Part shown: positions 6,801 through 7,924 of the stretch, one piece after another
Layout: each line of letters opens with the position of its first letter
Position numbering within the stretch: position 1 is the stretch's first letter
Origin: Muribaculaceae bacterium
GTDB taxonomy: Bacteria > Bacteroidota > Bacteroidia > Bacteroidales > Muribaculaceae
NCBI GenBank assembly: GCA_017545095.1
Contig: JAFYCU010000147.1
Span: forward strand, 1 to 7,924
Reading direction: 5' to 3'
Length of the DNA: 7,924 nucleotides
The notes under the pieces: model-generated
The model's input: the letters and a program-made list of their open reading frames with translations, nothing else
Told to the model about the DNA's origin: nothing
Database searches by the model: none
Made by a program: the position numbers and the translations under genes

Positions 6801-6838
6801 GGACTATCGCTCACTCGGCATAGAGCGAGATATAGTCC
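6801..6838. repeat. Hairpin at the convergent ends of cls and the secreted-protein gene
   Basis: GGACTAT (6801-6807) plus CGCTC (6808-6812) pair with GAGCG (6823-6827) and ATAGTCC (6832-6838), separated on the right arm by a four-base bulge (6828-6831). The loop is ten bases. It begins four bases after the cls stop and contains the stop codon of the minus-strand gene. There is no T-run on either strand, so it may end or stabilise both converging transcripts without being a classic intrinsic terminator. Confidence 0.5.
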
Positions 6839-7440
6839 ATGACGATGTTCACCGCCTGGGTGCGCATATCCTGCTTGTCACCATACTCGTTGATGACATT
6901 GCTCACCACCGAGTAAATATTCTCCATGTCGTTGTCGAAGTTGTACTGCGAGTCGATGAGCGAAGCAATGAAGTCGATGCTGAAACTCTTGCCCTTGTTC
7001 TTCTTCACCGCCTCATGGGCGATGGTCCGCGCATCGGTCACGTTGAAGTAGTCTTCGAGCGACTTTGCGTAGGCATAGATGATGAGCGTGGCGGCATCGC
7101 CTTTCTTCATCAGCTGTTCCTCGTCGCGGGCCTTGCAGTGCGAAATCATGCACTGCTTGACAAGCGTCATAGCCCAACCGGCTTCCCACCCCATCTTGTT
7201 CACCACAGCCAGCCGCACATCGATGGGGCTTTTCTTGTCGGTGAGGAACTTGACCATGGGAGCGGGCAAGTCACCTTCGCTGAAGATGGCGCCGACCACG
7301 AAGTCGCTCGCCATCTGCACCATGGGATGGTCGTCATAGGCTTGGGCAAAGTCGGTGGACGTGAGCGGTGAGTCGGCCCACGCAACAACGCACGTGAGCA
7401 ACGTCGCCACAACCAGCAGCAAACGTTTAACGGTTCTCAT
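6811..7440 (-). CDS. Secreted protein of unknown function
   Basis: A 209-residue protein that I do not recognise. Residues 1-22 form a clear signal peptide (MRTVKRLLLVVATLL..., then AWA), so it is exported; there is no lipobox, hence probably periplasmic or secreted. The mature part looks largely helical, has two cysteines in QCMISHCK and no repeats or obvious catalytic motif. ATG 7440 is preferred because it puts the signal peptide at the N-terminus. An in-frame ATG at 7479 would add 13 polar residues and overlap the end of rubredoxin, and cannot be excluded. The gap to rubredoxin is 31 bases with no promoter seen, so the two are probably one operon from the promoter at 7673-7703. Confidence 0.75.
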   Translation of the reverse strand: MRTVKRLLLVVATLLTCVVAWADSPLTSTDFAQAYDDHPMVQMASDFVVGAIFSEGDLPAPMVKFLTDKKSPIDVRLAVVNKMGWEAGWAMTLVKQCMISHCKARDEEQLMKKGDAATLIIYAYAKSLEDYFNVTDARTIAHEAVKKNKGKSFSIDFIASLIDSQYNFDNDMENIYSVVSNVINEYGDKQDMRTQAVNIVMDYISLYAE

Positions 7441-7471
7441 TTCACTACTACGATTAAACGGTTGGTTGATT

Positions 7472-7636
7472 TCACTCATCGGCAGGCGAGAACATGTCTT
7501 TTCCCACACCACACACGGGGCAAGTCCAGTCATCGGGCAAATCCTCAAAGGCCGTGCCAGCAGGAATACCATTGTCGGGGTCACAAACGGCGGGGTCATA
7601 CTCATACCCGCAAGGGGCGCATACATACTTTTTCAT
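7472..7636 (-). CDS. Rubredoxin
   Basis: A 54-residue protein with the complete rubredoxin signature. C6 and C9 (CAPCG) and C39 and C42 (CPVCG) hold a single iron. It also has the conserved YEYDP turn (11-15), the [15 protein letters not shown] segment (23-37) and a final KDMF. Rubredoxins are small cytoplasmic electron carriers; in anaerobes they often feed peroxide or superoxide reductases, but no such partner is in view. C18 is an extra cysteine. The ATG at 7636 gives exactly the family start MKKYVC. The gene lies about 30 bases from the predicted transcription start and is followed by a secreted unknown protein. Confidence 0.95.
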   Translation of the reverse strand: MKKYVCAPCGYEYDPAVCDPDNGIPAGTAFEDLPDDWTCPVCGVGKDMFSPADE

Positions 7637-7672
7637 CTCATTGTTGTTTTAGGGGGTGAATAAATATTTTTG

Positions 7673-7703
7673 CAAAGATAGTGCAAACCGAATAGAATGC
7701 AAA
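7673..7703 (-). promoter_or_regulatory. Promoter of the rubredoxin operon
   Basis: On the minus strand TTTG (7703-7700), a 19-base spacer, then TATCTTTG (7680-7673) match the Bacteroidetes consensus exactly. The predicted start near 7667-7669 leaves a leader of about 30 bases. The -33 element lies inside TTTTGTTTTGCATT (7709-7696), a 14-mer shared exactly, and at the same spacing, with the two plus-strand promoter copies to its right. Confidence 0.8.
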
Positions 7704-7730
7704 ACAAAACTTCATTTTTTTGATTCGGCG

Positions 7731-7754
7731 CCATCACGTCGGCCATCACGTCGG
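7731..7754. repeat. Two tandem copies of CCATCACGTCGG
   Basis: The 12-mer CCATCACGTCGG occurs at 7731-7742 and again at 7743-7754 with no change. It abuts the first 90-bp-period repeat. The second copy shares its last four bases with the start of that repeat. Its role is unknown; it could be a paired binding site or a replication-slippage product. Confidence 0.85.
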
Positions 7755-7785
7755 CAATGCAAAAGCAAAAAACTTCGTCTTTTGT

Positions 7786-7816
7786 TTTGCATTGCGCTCA
7801 ACTTGCAGTAACGTTG
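7786..7816 (+). promoter_or_regulatory. Mutated upstream promoter copy
   Basis: TTTG (7786-7789), 19 bases, then TAACGTTG (7809-7816). This is the same arrangement as the downstream copy, but the conserved TTTG of the -7 box reads GTTG. I infer reduced or no activity. Confidence 0.5.
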
Positions 7817-7875
7817 ACTTCGTCGAAGTTACGCCGCGTCTCGGCAATGCAAAAGCAAAAAACTTCGTCTTTTGT

Positions 7876-7906
7876 TTTGCATTGCACTCAACTTGCAGTA
7901 ACTTTG
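7876..7906 (+). promoter_or_regulatory. Rightward promoter for a gene leaving the window
   Basis: TTTG (7876-7879), a 19-base spacer, then TAACTTTG (7899-7906) is a perfect Bacteroidetes consensus. An ATG at 7920-7922 follows 13 bases after the box and may start the next gene. Only its first five bases are in the window, so its nature is unknown. The leader would be about ten bases. Confidence 0.7.
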
Positions 7907-7924
7907 CAGGTTGAAATCAATGAC

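Larger units (their letters stand above)
7751..7906 (+). repeat. Two-copy repeat with 90-bp period, each with a hairpin and a promoter
   Basis: Unit 1 (7751-7816) and unit 2 (7841-7906) match at 64 of 66 positions. The two differences are G7796/A7886 and G7813/T7903. Each starts TCGGCAATGC and contains a 16-pair inverted repeat with one bulged G around the loop AACTTCGTC (unit 1: 7754-7770 with 7780-7795; unit 2: 7844-7860 with 7870-7885). Each ends in TTTG-N19-TAAC(G/T)TTG. ACTTCGTC also occurs in the spacer, so it recurs every 45 bases (7772, 7817, 7862). In the spacer it forms the palindrome ACTTCG-T-CGAAGT (7817-7829). Confidence 0.93.

Noticed and set aside
7441..7626. N-terminal extension of the unknown secreted protein to 7626
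   Set aside because: It overlaps the complete rubredoxin gene in another frame and would bury the signal peptide 60 residues into the protein.
7696..7883. Invertible promoter switch between the 14-bp inverted repeats
   Set aside because: The inverted repeats are themselves the -33 regions, so inversion would leave both promoters intact, and no recombinase gene is in the window. It is kept only as a shared-site observation.
7751..7906. CRISPR-like array
   Set aside because: There are only two units, the repeat is 66 bases and contains a promoter, the single 24-base spacer has its own palindrome, and no cas genes are present.

Overview
The window looks like chromosomal DNA of a gut-type member of the order Bacteroidales (Muribaculaceae or Prevotellaceae would fit; I cannot separate them from sequence alone). 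The evidence is: several promoters with the Bacteroidetes pattern TTTG-N19/20-TAnnTTTG; no Shine-Dalgarno-like sites before the genes; a tRNA gene without an encoded CCA; a secreted C10 (streptopain-type) protease ending in a dockerin-like module; and a small secreted protein resembling a type IX secretion C-terminal domain.

Layout. Bases 1-410 hold no convincing gene but contain three inverted repeats. Two minus-strand genes follow: a signal-bearing dipeptide epimerase of the enolase superfamily (411-1544) and a 956-residue secreted C10 cysteine protease (1741-4611). The 196 bases between them carry a seven-base tandem repeat just upstream of the epimerase start and a hairpin-rich stretch. 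Next is a minus-strand tRNA-Val(GAC) (4758-4832) with its own consensus promoter and terminator. The U-tract of that terminator overlaps the -33 element of the protease promoter. On the plus strand, a 104-residue secreted protein (5031-5345) overlaps by four bases (ATGA) with a two-HKD-motif cardiolipin synthase (5342-6796). Convergent to it is a minus-strand pair: rubredoxin (7472-7636, too short to stand out as a long ORF) followed by a 209-residue secreted protein of unknown function (6811-7440). The right end (7637-7924) is a divergent control region with one consensus promoter for rubredoxin, a two-copy 90-bp-period repeat carrying a second consensus promoter pointing off the right edge, and a mutated copy of it.

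How the parts relate. The epimerase and protease both act on peptides outside the cytoplasm, but nothing shows they share a pathway. The small secreted protein and cardiolipin synthase are probably co-transcribed and translationally coupled. Rubredoxin and the unknown secreted protein are probably co-transcribed from the one promoter upstream of rubredoxin. I do not see a complete novel defence or mobile system here. The most interesting structures are the divergent repeat-bearing control region on the right, the heptamer repeat before the epimerase, and the overlapping small-protein/cls pair.
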